Part shown: piece after piece, positions 8,621-17,694 of the stretch | Layout of the letters: the number at the start of each line of letters is the position of its first letter | Numbering within the stretch: position 1 is the first letter of the stretch | Assembly: GCA_003023695.1 (NCBI GenBank) | Contig: PXYW01000023.1 | Coordinates: 1 to 42,678, forward strand | Origin: Sulfobacillus benefaciens | GTDB lineage: Bacteria > Bacillota > Sulfobacillia > Sulfobacillales > Sulfobacillaceae | Direction: 5' to 3' | Length of the DNA stretch: 42,678 nt | The notes under the pieces: model-generated | Seen by the model: the letters and a program-made list of their open reading frames with translations, nothing else | Databases searched by the model: none | Told to the model about the DNA's origin: nothing | Position numbers and translations under genes: made by a program

Positions 8621-9265
8621 CTAGAGCCATTGAATCAAATGGCGAAGGAAGTTTGGCGGAGACCATGAAACCGCAATATGTCCGGGGTCCTCCGGTTGGG
8701 CCGGCATCGTCTGTTGCACCACGGGAATGGGCTTTGCGAGCGTGGCCTGATAGGGTACAGCAACGGCGTTTCCCATGTCAATGAAACACAGTGAGGGAAA
8801 TAGGACGCACCACCAGTTATGGCCATCACCTCGTCCCAAAGTCACTAGCAACGCCGTGTAACGTCCTGCTGGCAACACCCAGCTGCCATATACTTTAGTA
8901 GGAAACACGGTAGTTCCCAGGGTGACTCTCGCCTGATAAGGAGCTTTTTCCGACTTTAGGACTTGGTTGGCCACCTTAAGAACTCGCGCATCCAATTTTT
9001 TTAAGACGTTTTTCGCTTGAGCAAAGGTAGTAACCTGATCCAGGTGAGGTTCTAGTACTCGGAGAACCGCATCACGCACATCCAGTTTCACCGCTTGATC
9101 AATGGGATTATCTGAGTTGGCAATGACTCGAAACCGGATCACCTTTGGTGTCACAATCGGTGTGCTAACGGGGTGCGTTGTGACCCCGGGTTCCGGTCTT
9201 GGCGCAACATTCAACAAAAATCCCAAAGACACTACGGAAACCAATACTTGTTTAAACCACATCAC
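8621..9265 (-). CDS. spoIIR: Stage II sporulation protein R (SpoIIR)
   Basis: Secreted signalling protein made in the forespore that triggers SpoIIGA to process pro-sigma-E in the mother cell. Residues 1-20 are a hydrophobic export segment. The family core begins at VIRFRVIANSDNPIDQAVKLDVRDAVL and continues to YGSWVLPAGRYTALLVTLGRGDGHNWWCVLFPSLCF. At 214 aa it is within the family range. The start is GTG at 9265, or ATG at 9262, behind AAGGAG. It lies 37 bp after sigG, a compact placement that puts it with the other members of its circuit. Confidence 0.94.
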   Translation of the reverse strand: MMWFKQVLVSVVSLGFLLNVAPRPEPGVTTHPVSTPIVTPKVIRFRVIANSDNPIDQAVKLDVRDAVLRVLEPHLDQVTTFAQAKNVLKKLDARVLKVANQVLKSEKAPYQARVTLGTTVFPTKVYGSWVLPAGRYTALLVTLGRGDGHNWWCVLFPSLCFIDMGNAVAVPYQATLAKPIPVVQQTMPAQPEDPGHIAVSWSPPNFLRHLIQWL

Positions 9266-9302
9266 GACTTCAATCTCCTTGTTGATTCCAACCCACGGCC
9301 GT

Positions 9303-10076
9303 TTACATATACTTTCGCATGTGGGTCAACGCACCCTTTTCCAAACGAGAAACCTGCGCCTGGCTAATCCCAATTTCTTCGGCCACTTCCATCTGAGTTT
9401 TTCCATCAAAAAACCGCATTGTGAGGATCATGCGTTCACGATCATTTAAGCGCCGCATTGCCTCTCGAATAGCGATGCCCTCCAGCCAATTGCGGTCATG
9501 ATTTTTTTCGTCGCTAATCTGGTCCATGACATAAATCGGATCTCCGCCATCATGGTAAATCGGCTCAAACAATGACATGGGCTCTTGAATCGCATCCAAG
9601 GCATATAGAACTTCTTCTCGGGGGACCGACAATTCTTGTGCTATCTCACTAATTGTCGGCTCCTTAGAAAACTTGTGTACCAATCCATCCCGCACTTGTA
9701 ACGCTTTGTATGCGATATCCCTTAGTGATCGACTGACCCTAATCGGATTATTGTCCCGTAAATATCGCCGAATTTCTCCGATAATCATGGGCACTGCATA
9801 CGTAGAAAACTTAACGTTTTGTCCCAGATCAAAGTTGTCAATAGCTTTCATTAACCCGATGCAACCGACTTGAAACAAATCATCGCTATGTTCTCCACGG
9901 TTTTGAAACCGTTGAATCACACTTAATACCAGCCGTAAATTGCCATTGATAAGTTGGTCACGGGCCCCGTTATCGCCTGCCTGCATTGCAGCGAAAAGTT
10001 CCCTCATTTTGACATTGGTTAGCACCGGCAGTTTGGCAGTGTTGACGCCAGGGATTTCTACCTTGTTGAGCGGCAT
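9303..10076 (-). CDS. sigG: RNA polymerase sigma-G factor
   Basis: Late forespore sigma factor of 257 aa. It begins with NKVEIPGVNTAKLPVL, the segment SigG uses to bind the anti-sigma factor and SpoIIE-linked controls. Region 2 reads INGNLRLVLSVIQRF, DDLFQVGCIGLMKAIDNFD and FSTYAVPMIIGEIRRYLRD. Region 4 ends DGKTQMEVAEEIGISQAQVSRLEKGAL. The ATG has GGAGGG about 12 nt upstream. It lies between sigE and spoIIR, separated from sigE by nearly 300 bp with a terminator-like hairpin, so it probably has its own forespore promoter. Confidence 0.97.
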   Translation of the reverse strand: MPLNKVEIPGVNTAKLPVLTNVKMRELFAAMQAGDNGARDQLINGNLRLVLSVIQRFQNRGEHSDDLFQVGCIGLMKAIDNFDLGQNVKFSTYAVPMIIGEIRRYLRDNNPIRVSRSLRDIAYKALQVRDGLVHKFSKEPTISEIAQELSVPREEVLYALDAIQEPMSLFEPIYHDGGDPIYVMDQISDEKNHDRNWLEGIAIREAMRRLNDRERMILTMRFFDGKTQMEVAEEIGISQAQVSRLEKGALTHMRKYM

Positions 10077-10146
10077 ATCCTATGATGTCCCTCCCCGGAG
10101 CCGTCGACCGACTCACAACTCAAGTATCACCAAATGGCGCCTTTGC

Positions 10147-10174
10147 TATACTAGGCCCAAAAATTGGCATATGC
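10147..10174 (-). promoter_or_regulatory. Possible forespore (sigma-F/G) promoter of sigG
   Basis: On the minus strand GCATA (10170-10174) resembles the -35 of sigma-F/G promoters, and TAGTATA (10147-10153) follows after 16 bp. The -10 does not match either consensus well. Proposed only because sigG needs a promoter in this gap. Confidence 0.25.
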
Positions 10175-10301
10175 AGATCGGTGTTTACGGAGGTTATCGC
10201 ATGTCCCAGATTCCAAGGGATATGGCGGAAAGAGGCAATAATCACAAAGTTCCGGGTTCCAAAGTGTGGATGACAAAAAGGTTCATATTTAGGATAGCGG
10301 T

Positions 10302-10337
10302 AAAAAAATCACTAGCCTCGACATTGCGGACTAGTGA
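10302..10337 (-). terminator. Intrinsic terminator after sigE
   Basis: Minus-strand arms TCACTAG and CTAGTGA (10309-10315 and 10331-10337) are followed directly by TTTTTTT. The stem is short and AT-rich and the loop is 15 nt, so it may be leaky. It lies 36 bp past the sigE stop. Confidence 0.6.
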
Positions 10338-10373
10338 CCGGCACTTCCAACTTTTTAATATTTTTTGTGGATA

Positions 10374-11117
10374 TCAATCCATACGGCGAAATTCTTTTTG
10401 CAGTCGTTTTATGATGCGTTTTTCCAATCGCGAAATATATGACTGTGAAATTCCCAAAGAATCTGCCACCTCTTTTTGGGTTCGCTCGGTACCATCGCTC
10501 AGTCCAAACCTTAACTCCATAATGCGACGCTCACGTCCATTCAACTTATCTAACGCACGGCGCAACAACGAGCGATCCACCTCTTCCTCCAAGCGCTTGT
10601 AAATGATGTCTCCCTCCGTGCCCAACACATCGGACAACAGCAGCTCGTTCCCATCCCAGTCAACATTTAACGGCTCATCAAACGATACTTCAGAGCGCAA
10701 TCGCGAATTGCGCCGTAGATACATTAAAATCTCATTTTCGATGCATTTAGATGCATAGGTAGCCAATTTAATTCGTTTCTCCACGTTAAAAGTGTTAACT
10801 GCCTTGATTAGTCCAATTGTGCCAATGGAGACTAAATCCTCGATGCCTACTCCTGTGTTTTCAAATTTCCGTGCAATGTAGACTACTAATCTCAGGTTGC
10901 GTTCAATTAATATTGAACGCACCGCGATGTCGCCCTGGCTTAACGACATCAAGAGATTGGCTTCTTCGTCAAAACTTAACGGCGGTGGCAATGCTTCGCT
11001 CGAACCAATGTAATGGATATCGTCTATGTCGGGAATTAGGCCCAACCAACTACCGACGGCGCGGGCAACACGCGATACCCATCGCGCAGAAAAGTCCCGG
11101 CGAATTTGTTGAATCAT
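10374..11117 (-). CDS. sigE: RNA polymerase sigma-E factor (pro-sigma-E)
   Basis: First mother-cell sporulation sigma factor, made as an inactive precursor. Start ATG at 11117 overlaps the spoIIGA stop as ATGA and follows GGGAGTGGGAG; the frame open to 11177 is ignored. The product is 247 aa. By family comparison SpoIIGA would cut near His35-Tyr36, just before [13 protein letters not shown]. This gives a pro-sequence of about 35 residues with Arg-rich amphipathic character, against 27 in B. subtilis. Region 2 ([31 protein letters not shown]) and region 4 ([28 protein letters not shown]) are intact. Confidence 0.97.
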   Translation of the reverse strand: MIQQIRRDFSARWVSRVARAVGSWLGLIPDIDDIHYIGSSEALPPPLSFDEEANLLMSLSQGDIAVRSILIERNLRLVVYIARKFENTGVGIEDLVSIGTIGLIKAVNTFNVEKRIKLATYASKCIENEILMYLRRNSRLRSEVSFDEPLNVDWDGNELLLSDVLGTEGDIIYKRLEEEVDRSLLRRALDKLNGRERRIMELRFGLSDGTERTQKEVADSLGISQSYISRLEKRIIKRLQKEFRRMD

Positions 11118-11995
11118 GCTCCCACTCCCTCTGTTACGGATTCCTGATGCATCGCAGTGACAGCAGACGGATTGCATAGCGCCTGATAAGCCCCATCACT
11201 GGCTACAGGATTGGCGCTAAAGCCGGCAAACACCGGTACTAAGCGATGCCAGCGGCCATTGAGATACCCTTCGGCCTGGTCCACCGCCACGATCGGCAAT
11301 CGACCATTGCCCCCTAACGAATGAAACGAAATGACTCCTAATCTGTCGCGCCAAGCCGGCGGAGGCGCTATCAACTGTCCGCGAGACGTATCAACCACCC
11401 ACCCTAATATTTCTTCAGGCAACCATTCAAGAACACACTTGGTGTCTAACACGACGACGGGCCGTCGCAACACCGGATCTCGAAGTTGGTTTCCAGAATC
11501 CCATAACACTCGTACCGATAGACTCCTTCCTTCCAACTTCAGACGAATTTCTCCTGTCACCTCCGATGGTGCACGCCGCCAAACCGGAAGCCACCAAGCG
11601 ATCCCCAGCACCACCATCGGCAACACCCCCAAGAGCCACACGATAACCGAAACATCTGGAAACAAATGGGTTGCCCAAGTAATCATAAACAGCCCGATCC
11701 CTGCTGATAGCACCGTACCAAAGAGCAGTGCGGCATAACTGGTAACCCAATAACGGCGCGGCAGCGGTGCAAACGAAGCTGCCAACATGACAGCTGGCCA
11801 AATTATGGCGATTCCCCAGGGAACGGAATAAAGATTTTGAGTAAGCAATACCCATAGAGTAGGAAGTGTGCCTACGGCTGCACCAACGGCAATTCGGAAG
11901 CGCGATAGCCGAATCCCTAACCACCGGGAGGTGAGCCACAACAAAACGCCGTCCATCTCTAGACTCATGGCAAGTGTAGAAATTCCGTTGACCAA
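11114..11995 (-). CDS. spoIIGA: Sigma-E processing protease SpoIIGA
   Basis: Membrane aspartic protease that cleaves pro-sigma-E on receiving the SpoIIR signal. Five hydrophobic segments fill residues 1-140. The cytoplasmic domain carries the catalytic motif DSGNQLRDP with Asp166. Length 293 aa is typical. The start is TTG at 11995, 6 nt after GGGGGG, which keeps the first membrane helix whole. It is translationally coupled to sigE by a 4-bp overlap. About 130 bp upstream separate it from the ftsZ terminator, so it probably starts its own transcript. Confidence 0.94.
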   Translation of the reverse strand: MVNGISTLAMSLEMDGVLLWLTSRWLGIRLSRFRIAVGAAVGTLPTLWVLLTQNLYSVPWGIAIIWPAVMLAASFAPLPRRYWVTSYAALLFGTVLSAGIGLFMITWATHLFPDVSVIVWLLGVLPMVVLGIAWWLPVWRRAPSEVTGEIRLKLEGRSLSVRVLWDSGNQLRDPVLRRPVVVLDTKCVLEWLPEEILGWVVDTSRGQLIAPPPAWRDRLGVISFHSLGGNGRLPIVAVDQAEGYLNGRWHRLVPVFAGFSANPVASDGAYQALCNPSAVTAMHQESVTEGVGA

Positions 11996-12125
11996 GACAA
12001 TCCCCCCTTGTCTCCTTTAACACCCTATGCAGTGCGCCATGCCTGGTATGTCTCTGAAGCACATTCTAGGCACTGAACTTAAAAAAACCTGTCATAGAAA
12101 GAAAAGTCATTCGGTGAAATTGCCG

Positions 12126-12154
12126 ACAAAAAACCGCCCCGAAAGGGGCGGTTT
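12126..12154 (-). terminator. Intrinsic terminator after ftsZ
   Basis: Minus-strand AAACCGCCCC-TTTC-GGGGCGGTTT (12131-12154) with a run of T residues continuing to 12126. Strong GC stem and U-tract, 20 bp after the ftsZ stop. It marks the end of the dcw transcript. Confidence 0.93.
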
Positions 12155-12173
12155 CGCCTTGCATTCCCTACGC

Positions 12174-13238
12174 TTAGGTTCGGCGCCTGAGAAATGCCGG
12201 GATGTCCAAATCATCATTGGCAAACGGCTTGATCTCAAGTTCTTCGCGGCCGGCTTCCGGTTCGGGTCTGCGCATGCTGCGTTCCCCCGAGAATCCAGTG
12301 GCTATCACAGTAACGCGAACCTCATCTTTGAGTGATTCATCGATTACAGCGCCAAATATGATATTGGCCTCAGGATCGGCTGCTTGAATCACAATTTCCG
12401 CCGCCTCATTGACTTCGAACAAGGCCAAGTCATTGCCGCCAGTAATATTCAACAAAACTCCTCGTGCGCCGTCGATACTAGTTTCCAAAAGCGGGCTTGA
12501 AATGGCTGCTTTGGCTGCTGCGGCGGCTCTGTTCTCGCCCTGGCTGATTCCAACGCCCATCAGTGCCGAACCCATTTCCGACATAATGGTCTTGACATCG
12601 GCAAAATCCAAATTGATTAGTCCGGGTACTGCAATCAAGTCAGAAATGCCTTGAACACCTTGCCTCAACACATCGTCCGCAATGCGAAATGCTTCTACAA
12701 TGGCTGTTCGTTTTTCCACTACTTGCAACAATCGATCATTGGGAATGGTAATCAGCGTGTCCACCTTGGCTTTGAGATTGGCCGCTCCTTTTTCCGCAAA
12801 GCTCTGACGCCGGCGGCCTTCAAAGGTAAAGGGCTTGGTCACCACGCCAACCGCTAGCGCTCCCACCTCCTTGGCTACTTCAGCCACGACTGGGGCCGCA
12901 CCGGTACCCGTGCCTCCACCCATTCCTGCCGTGATAAAGACCATATCGGCCCCTTTGAGCGAATCGGCAATCAATTCCCGACTCTCTTCAGCCGCCTTTT
13001 GCCCAATATCGGGATTCGCGCCGGCACCGAGGCCCTTAGTAAGTTTGGTGCCAACCTGCAGCCTAGTGGGTGCCATTGACAATGCCAGGGCCTGGGCATC
13101 AGTATTAATGGCAATAAATTCTACTCCTTTGAGGCCGGCATGAATCATGCGGTTTACCGCATTCGTACCGCCGCCCCCCACTCCCACCACTTTAATGACC
13201 GCAAAGTTTTCCGCCGATTGATCAAATTCCAACATCAT
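12174..13238 (-). CDS. ftsZ: Cell division GTPase FtsZ
   Basis: Tubulin-like GTPase forming the Z-ring. GTP-binding elements include [16 protein letters not shown] near residue 16 and the tubulin signature [10 protein letters not shown] at about 108-117. The C-terminal conserved peptide DIPAFLRRR, which binds FtsA and SepF, ends the protein at 354 aa. The linker between core and tail is short (about 30 residues). The ATG follows AGGGAGG. It is the last gene of the dcw cluster, 33 bp after ftsA, and is followed by a strong terminator. Confidence 0.98.
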   Translation of the reverse strand: MMLEFDQSAENFAVIKVVGVGGGGTNAVNRMIHAGLKGVEFIAINTDAQALALSMAPTRLQVGTKLTKGLGAGANPDIGQKAAEESRELIADSLKGADMVFITAGMGGGTGTGAAPVVAEVAKEVGALAVGVVTKPFTFEGRRRQSFAEKGAANLKAKVDTLITIPNDRLLQVVEKRTAIVEAFRIADDVLRQGVQGISDLIAVPGLINLDFADVKTIMSEMGSALMGVGISQGENRAAAAAKAAISSPLLETSIDGARGVLLNITGGNDLALFEVNEAAEIVIQAADPEANIIFGAVIDESLKDEVRVTVIATGFSGERSMRRPEPEAGREELEIKPFANDDLDIPAFLRRRT

Positions 13239-13271
13239 AGAACCTCCCTGGGGCCCTGCCGGGCTTGGCGT

Positions 13272-14468
13272 TTATGTCCATAAATGCATCCAAAATTTTA
13301 TAATGCGGTCCCACACCGTTTCCGGTTCTGGTCTTACGCCCCCTGCCATCGCATTTTTTGCTACCCCTACCACAGTCGCATATCCAGGGCTTTTTGACAA
13401 ATCCGAAAGGCCTCCCAATCCAAACGGGGCTCCCAGACGCACCGGCCACCCCCACCGGGATTCGATATGGGATGCCAGGCCCTTTAGCATGGCACCACCG
13501 CCGGTCATGACTACCCCAGCGGCTGGGCCTTTAGGCCATTCGATGCGCTGCAAATGGCTTTCCACAAACTGTGTCCATTCATCAACTCGAGCTTCCACAA
13601 TGTCTTCCAATTCTTTTACGGGAATCAGTTTCACGGATTGGCCGCTTACCGCACGAACTTCTAAAGTCCCTTCCCGATCTGCCCCAACCGCAGCATATTC
13701 CAGTTTCAACCTTTCTGCTTGAGTGGCCACGACTCCAAGACCTACGCTTAAGTCAGAGGTAATGGACTCCCCGCCAAGAGGCACCACGCCTAAATATTGG
13801 AGATGACCTGACCGATATACCGTAATCCCGGTAGTACCGCCGCCGATGTCCAAATGTACTACTCCCAATTGCTTTTCATCATCAGACAACACTGCCTCGG
13901 CAGAAGCCCGCGGCGTGGGTACCAAAATCGTAGGTGTTATTCCAGCCATTGTCACCACGCGTCGCAAATTGCGCACCACTGTGGATGCGCCGGATACCAC
14001 AAACACATCGGCCTCCAATTGATGGGCGACCATTCCTACCGGGTCCACCACCCCACGAAATCCATCCACGCTGATTCCCCGACGCAAAGTTTGAATCGCC
14101 TCATGGTCCCCATCAAGCGGTATCTGTGCTGCCTTAGTTAGTACCGCTCGCACATCTTCTTCTCGGATAGTGCCGGTTTTCAGCCCCATCCGGGCTTGTC
14201 CCGGCACAATCGTCAAGTGATCCCCATTCACTGCTACCGCTGCTTGGGTTAAATCGGTTCCAGCCATGCTATTGGACCGGTTTACGGCATCCCGAATAGC
14301 CAAGGCTACTCGTTCCACCTCAAAGACTAATCCTCTTCGCATTCCCACCACGGGCGTCGCCGAAATGCCCAAAACTGCCAACTCTCCGTCCGGACGCACT
14401 TCCGCAACTAACGCCGACACTTTGGTGGTGCCAACATCTATGGCTAAAATCAGTGGGCGTTTAGGCAC
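13272..14468 (-). CDS. ftsA: Cell division protein FtsA
   Basis: Actin-like ATPase that tethers FtsZ to the membrane. Phosphate-1 motif AIDVGTTKVSALVAE lies at about 9-23. The SHS2 (1C) insertion covers about 85-160, phosphate-2 is LDIGGGTTGITVY near 210, and the adenosine motif VVMTGGGAMLKGL is near 330. The C-terminal DRIIKFWMHLWT is a short amphipathic helix expected to bind membrane. The start is GTG at 14468, 3-4 nt after GGAGGTGT. At 398 aa it is slightly shorter than B. subtilis FtsA (440). Confidence 0.97.
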   Translation of the reverse strand: MPKRPLILAIDVGTTKVSALVAEVRPDGELAVLGISATPVVGMRRGLVFEVERVALAIRDAVNRSNSMAGTDLTQAAVAVNGDHLTIVPGQARMGLKTGTIREEDVRAVLTKAAQIPLDGDHEAIQTLRRGISVDGFRGVVDPVGMVAHQLEADVFVVSGASTVVRNLRRVVTMAGITPTILVPTPRASAEAVLSDDEKQLGVVHLDIGGGTTGITVYRSGHLQYLGVVPLGGESITSDLSVGLGVVATQAERLKLEYAAVGADREGTLEVRAVSGQSVKLIPVKELEDIVEARVDEWTQFVESHLQRIEWPKGPAAGVVMTGGGAMLKGLASHIESRWGWPVRLGAPFGLGGLSDLSKSPGYATVVGVAKNAMAGGVRPEPETVWDRIIKFWMHLWT

Positions 14469-14541
14469 AGCACACCTCCGCGGATAATTTCGACACCATC
14501 CCTTAATCTCCTTTTCTCTTTGCCTAGCAGATATTCCTGCC

Positions 14542-14910
14542 TCATAAAGAGGATTGATGCAATTTTGATCGAGATTTTATCCACCTATCGACTAAGAGAT
14601 GGCGGATGGTGCCCAAGTTCTGAAAAATACGGTAGCCAAATGCAAAGAGGGCGGCATAATAAAGTGGAACACCAAGCTTATTGCCAATATAAGTTAAGAG
14701 ACCTGCCAATACAGCGTTAGTCAGCAACCCGGTGACAAATGTCGCCGGCACAAATTTTCCCTCGAGGCCCGCTCGCGCGCCGCCAAAGACCGTATCTAGC
14801 GCCGCCAGCAAGGCTATCGAAAGATATTGTGCAAAGGCCAAGGGCACAATAATAGGGAATGCTAAACCAATTACGATCCCAGCTAATAAACCGACAACCA
14901 CTATCCACAT
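14542..14910 (-). CDS. sbp: Small basic protein Sbp (DUF1290)
   Basis: Membrane protein of 122 aa. Its position between a DUF881 gene and ftsA is where sbp lies in B. subtilis and many Firmicutes. It has three hydrophobic segments and the family core QYLSIALLAALDTVFGGARA, followed by GLLTYIGNKLGVPLYYAALFAFGYRIFQN. Function is unknown beyond its division-cluster location. The ATG follows GGGGTTGGG. It reads with the DUF881 gene 27 bp upstream. Confidence 0.88.
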   Translation of the reverse strand: MWIVVVGLLAGIVIGLAFPIIVPLAFAQYLSIALLAALDTVFGGARAGLEGKFVPATFVTGLLTNAVLAGLLTYIGNKLGVPLYYAALFAFGYRIFQNLGTIRHLLVDRWIKSRSKLHQSSL

Positions 14911-14937
14911 CTTTAAAACCCAACCCCCTGCCTTACC

Positions 14938-15633
14938 CTATATCTTAGCAGGTCTGGCATCGTTAAACTGCACCTGGCCGCGATATCCCATAACTTTCAA
15001 GTGGTTCTCTGCGCGATAGCTAATGGACACTAACTGGGACCAGCCCTGAACATCAGGATCATCTGCCAAAGCCGTCAACAATGCCTGTGGCGGACCAACA
15101 GCCAGCACCACATAGGGTGATCCATAATTGATACCATTGATGCGAATAGTTGGTCCCGCACAAAATATTGAGGTGGTGGAAACATATCGTTGCCCATCAA
15201 TGGAAATGGCAGTGGCACCTGCTGCAGACAGCAAAGCGACCACATGCAACACATATTGATCGTGGACCAACTGATATATTGGAGGTTCGCCTGGATAAGA
15301 AGGTTTGGTAGCGTCGTGCAAGGTCACTTCAACTCCGGGTCCGACGACGGAGGTCAATCCCGCCATACGGTCGGCCACCGCCAATTTTTCTGCAGCCGGT
15401 GTCACCCTGGAAGGCGGCAGGGTGTGGATGCGGGTGCGGAGATTGGTTACTTGGTTCTCTAAGATCTGGTTTTGTTCCACGGTGCGTGTCACAAGAAATG
15501 TTAGGATGCGTCCCTGCTGTACCCGAGTCGTGTTGTTCAGAAGGGATACCAAACGGATTTGCTGACTCAACCCCATGCCCAACACCATACACACCATGCC
15601 CAAGATTAAGCTCCACCGCCACGAATTGCCCAT
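14938..15633 (-). CDS. DUF881 family protein (YlxW/YlxX-like)
   Basis: Single-pass membrane protein of 231 aa. One N-terminal hydrophobic segment (residues 7-28) is followed by a short coiled-coil-like stretch around 45-75. The extracytoplasmic DUF881 domain includes GPGVEVTLHDAT and the LLSAAGATAISIDGQRYVSTTSI core. Such genes accompany sbp and ftsA in Firmicute dcw clusters; the role is undefined. Only one DUF881 gene is present here where many relatives have two flanking sbp. It is the first intact dcw gene after the foreign insertion and appears to have its own promoter. Confidence 0.88.
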   Translation of the reverse strand: MGNSWRWSLILGMVCMVLGMGLSQQIRLVSLLNNTTRVQQGRILTFLVTRTVEQNQILENQVTNLRTRIHTLPPSRVTPAAEKLAVADRMAGLTSVVGPGVEVTLHDATKPSYPGEPPIYQLVHDQYVLHVVALLSAAGATAISIDGQRYVSTTSIFCAGPTIRINGINYGSPYVVLAVGPPQALLTALADDPDVQGWSQLVSISYRAENHLKVMGYRGQVQFNDARPAKI

Positions 15634-15672
15634 CGTCCGGCCTACCCACCCATCGCAAGTCCTGTAGATTTA

Positions 15673-15700
15673 AGTATACCTTGCTAAATTCGGCCGTAAA
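15673..15700 (-). promoter_or_regulatory. Candidate promoter for DUF881-sbp-ftsA-ftsZ
   Basis: Minus-strand TTTACG (15695-15700) and TATACT (15673-15678) are separated by 16 bp, about 40 bp before the DUF881 start. It would keep ftsAZ expressed although the insertion separates them from the mraZ transcript. Confidence 0.5.
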
Positions 15701-16340
15701 GGCCTGGACATGAAAGGGCGTAACTCAAAATTGTGAAATTCCTACGACCACGGTTGCTGGATACAGCAATCCACCCTATCAAGAAAAAAGCCTCGGCTTC
15801 CACGCCGGATAGCCCGGCCGGCAGAGACCTACTAATCCAGAGACCGCACAGCCGTGACGAAAGCCCAATGGGAGTATGTCCATGGCGAATCCTACTATGT
15901 CTCGTGTCACCACTGTTCCTGACACGTAAATCCGGTGCGTTATCTTCACTGGACGCCCGGTATCACGTCCGTGCAAACGAGCTTCCCTAGACGGTCGCCA
16001 ATACCGCCCAAAAACGGTACCAAATGGCTAGTGATGGTACTACAATGGGTTCTCGTGAGGGTCTTGCTGTCAACAACCGCTCCTTAACCCGGACGTTTTG
16101 GTGTCAATACAGGGGAATCGTGCCATACCCCACCTTAACCTGGTAGCTTGACTGATCCCCAGTTTTTCCCACTAAAATGAAATTTTGTGCCAGCCGAACT
16201 GGTTCGGTCATTGTCTTCGCGCCCCACGCGGGGCGCCTCCGGGATGTCCGGCATGACTTCACGGAGAGAACGCCTAAACCCCAGGCGATGCTCGATTCGT
16301 CTGCTGGAGACGAATCGGAACGCGAGGATGGTGGACGTGG
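15701..16340. other. No recognisable gene; left end of inserted DNA
   Basis: Short frames exist here on both strands but none resembles a known protein or has a ribosome site. The right part contains two perfect hairpins. One has arms GCGCCCC/GGGGCGC (16219-16236); the other has 10-bp arms CGATTCGTCT/AGACGAATCG around a 5-nt loop (16293-16317). No T-run follows either. I take this as mobile-element debris, and no trace of ftsQ was seen. Confidence 0.5.
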
Positions 16341-16347
16341 TCGGAAT

Positions 16348-17060
16348 TTACGGTGCGGTCTTCAGACCCCGAAGCCGGACGGGTGGAATGCGACGGCACA
16401 AGTCGCGCACGGTGCGGACCAGGGGGCGCCACAACGCATGCGTACGAGAGTCTTTGACCGTATTGGCACGCCACTCGCGAGCTTTGCCCGTGGTTTCCAT
16501 GGCCCACCCAGCGACATTCAACCAATAATACGCCCTCGCAAACGCCAGGAGCAGGCGATCCCACCGTTTTGGCGTACTCAACGTCACGGCATCCAAATGA
16601 CATCTCTCATAGTGATCATTCGTCTGATCTTTGAACCATTCTTCCGTGGTAAACCGTTGGCCATAGGCTTGACGCGGCCTGCCTCCCAGTCCCGCAATCC
16701 GGCCAACACCACGAGATACCAGGGACCATGAAACCCGGGTTCCACGTACACAATGACCCGGCACGCGTAGGCGTTGTCCCGATAACGCCGCCCATAGCGA
16801 ACCGGGGACAAATCCTGCAGTAACGGGCGCTCCCGGGCATAGCCATACAGCGGGCACCAGACAGGATCCACACGGCTCCTTTGGTGCGAATCACCCAATC
16901 CCATCCGAGCGCATCCAAGCATGGAAGAGGTCGACGGCGGCGAAGCCCCGATCGGCCACCAGAATGGGATGACAAGCGGGTGGCATGTACGCGGCCACGC
17001 GCTGACACAAGGCCACCGTACGGTGATCCAGCCTAAGGGAATCGCGTGACCATGGGTCCG
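16348..17060 (-). pseudogene. IS4-like DDE transposase, multiply frameshifted
   Basis: Pieces of one DDE transposase lie in three frames. In order they are PILVADRGFAAVDLFH (with a catalytic-type Asp), then LGWDWVIRTKGAVWI in another frame. Next is RPLLQDLSPVRYGRRYRDNAY running to LVVLAGLRDWEAG in a third, and finally YGQRFTTEEWFKDQ back in the first, followed by FARAYYWLNV. The last motif fits the IS4-type Y(2)R(3)E(6)K signature, except that the Lys position is Thr. At least three frameshifts and one internal stop make it inactive. The N-terminal third is missing or unrecognisable. The family is inferred from motifs only. Confidence 0.8.
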
Positions 17061-17211
17061 CCCATTTAAGGACAAAATTTGACGCTTACGGGATTCTGAT
17101 GGCCGTGCATGCGGCATGCCTTCCGCGGTGCAGTGCTACCGGGAGACTTCGGCATCAGGGTGCCCAAGTCCTGTTTGCGACGGGGGTTAGGCCGACTTTT
17201 TCAGCGTTCTC

Positions 17212-17517
17212 TTATCGGGAACGGACAAACCGCGCGGCATTGAGCGCCCACAAAGTACTAACCACCTCTGCGGGTCCATACCACGCGAGCCCATCAAACC
17301 CAATCAGCCACCACGCCCAATTCCAGGCAATAATAGCTACCGCAACGCCTAAAGCATAAGCCTTCGGGAGAAACGACAGCGCAGCTGGCAGAAATAGATC
17401 CAGGTTGGTCACGCTCAAAATCATCACCGTGCGTTCGGTAAGAGGGTTATAGGGATTTTGAGCAAAGAGATAGACAGTCACCACGCTTGCCAACAGCGCG
17501 CAATAATAACGTGCCAC
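17212..17517 (-). CDS. Hypothetical small membrane protein, possibly frameshifted
   Basis: 101 aa with three hydrophobic segments (about 5-20, 35-52 and 55-78), many Trp and Tyr, and no motif I recognise. The frame begins with GTG immediately after TAA and lacks a ribosome site. A good start (ATG at 17548 behind AAGGTGG) exists 31 bp upstream in another frame, which runs on for 33 codons. A single frameshift would join the two into about 110 aa, so the gene may be recently broken or missequenced. It lies downstream of the AAA ATPase on the same strand. Function unknown. Confidence 0.5.
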   Translation of the reverse strand: MARYYCALLASVVTVYLFAQNPYNPLTERTVMILSVTNLDLFLPAALSFLPKAYALGVAVAIIAWNWAWWLIGFDGLAWYGPAEVVSTLWALNAARFVRSR

Positions 17518-17694
17518 TTATCAACCATCGAAACGCCACTTTTTCCATACAGACCACCTTCCTCAAAAAACATGGTCATCATGATTCGTCACAACCAAAG
17601 TGCGCTATATTCGATAGCCGAGAAGTAGCCCCGAAAAGATCCATTGAGCGGCGTCGCGTCGGAGATGATGCACGGGAGCTATCGATGGTTGTTA

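Noticed and set aside
12100..12130. Spo0A box upstream of spoIIGA (TTTGTCGGCA)
   Set aside because: It matches the TGTCGAA core only partly and overlaps the ftsZ terminator tail more than 100 bp from the start; too weak.
15733..15990. 85-codon plus-strand frame in the inserted region
   Set aside because: No ribosome site, no recognisable motif, and overlapping frames of similar length on the other strand; probably chance.
16177..16731. 184-codon plus-strand frame
   Set aside because: It lies antisense to the transposase relic and has low-complexity charged composition; a shadow frame.
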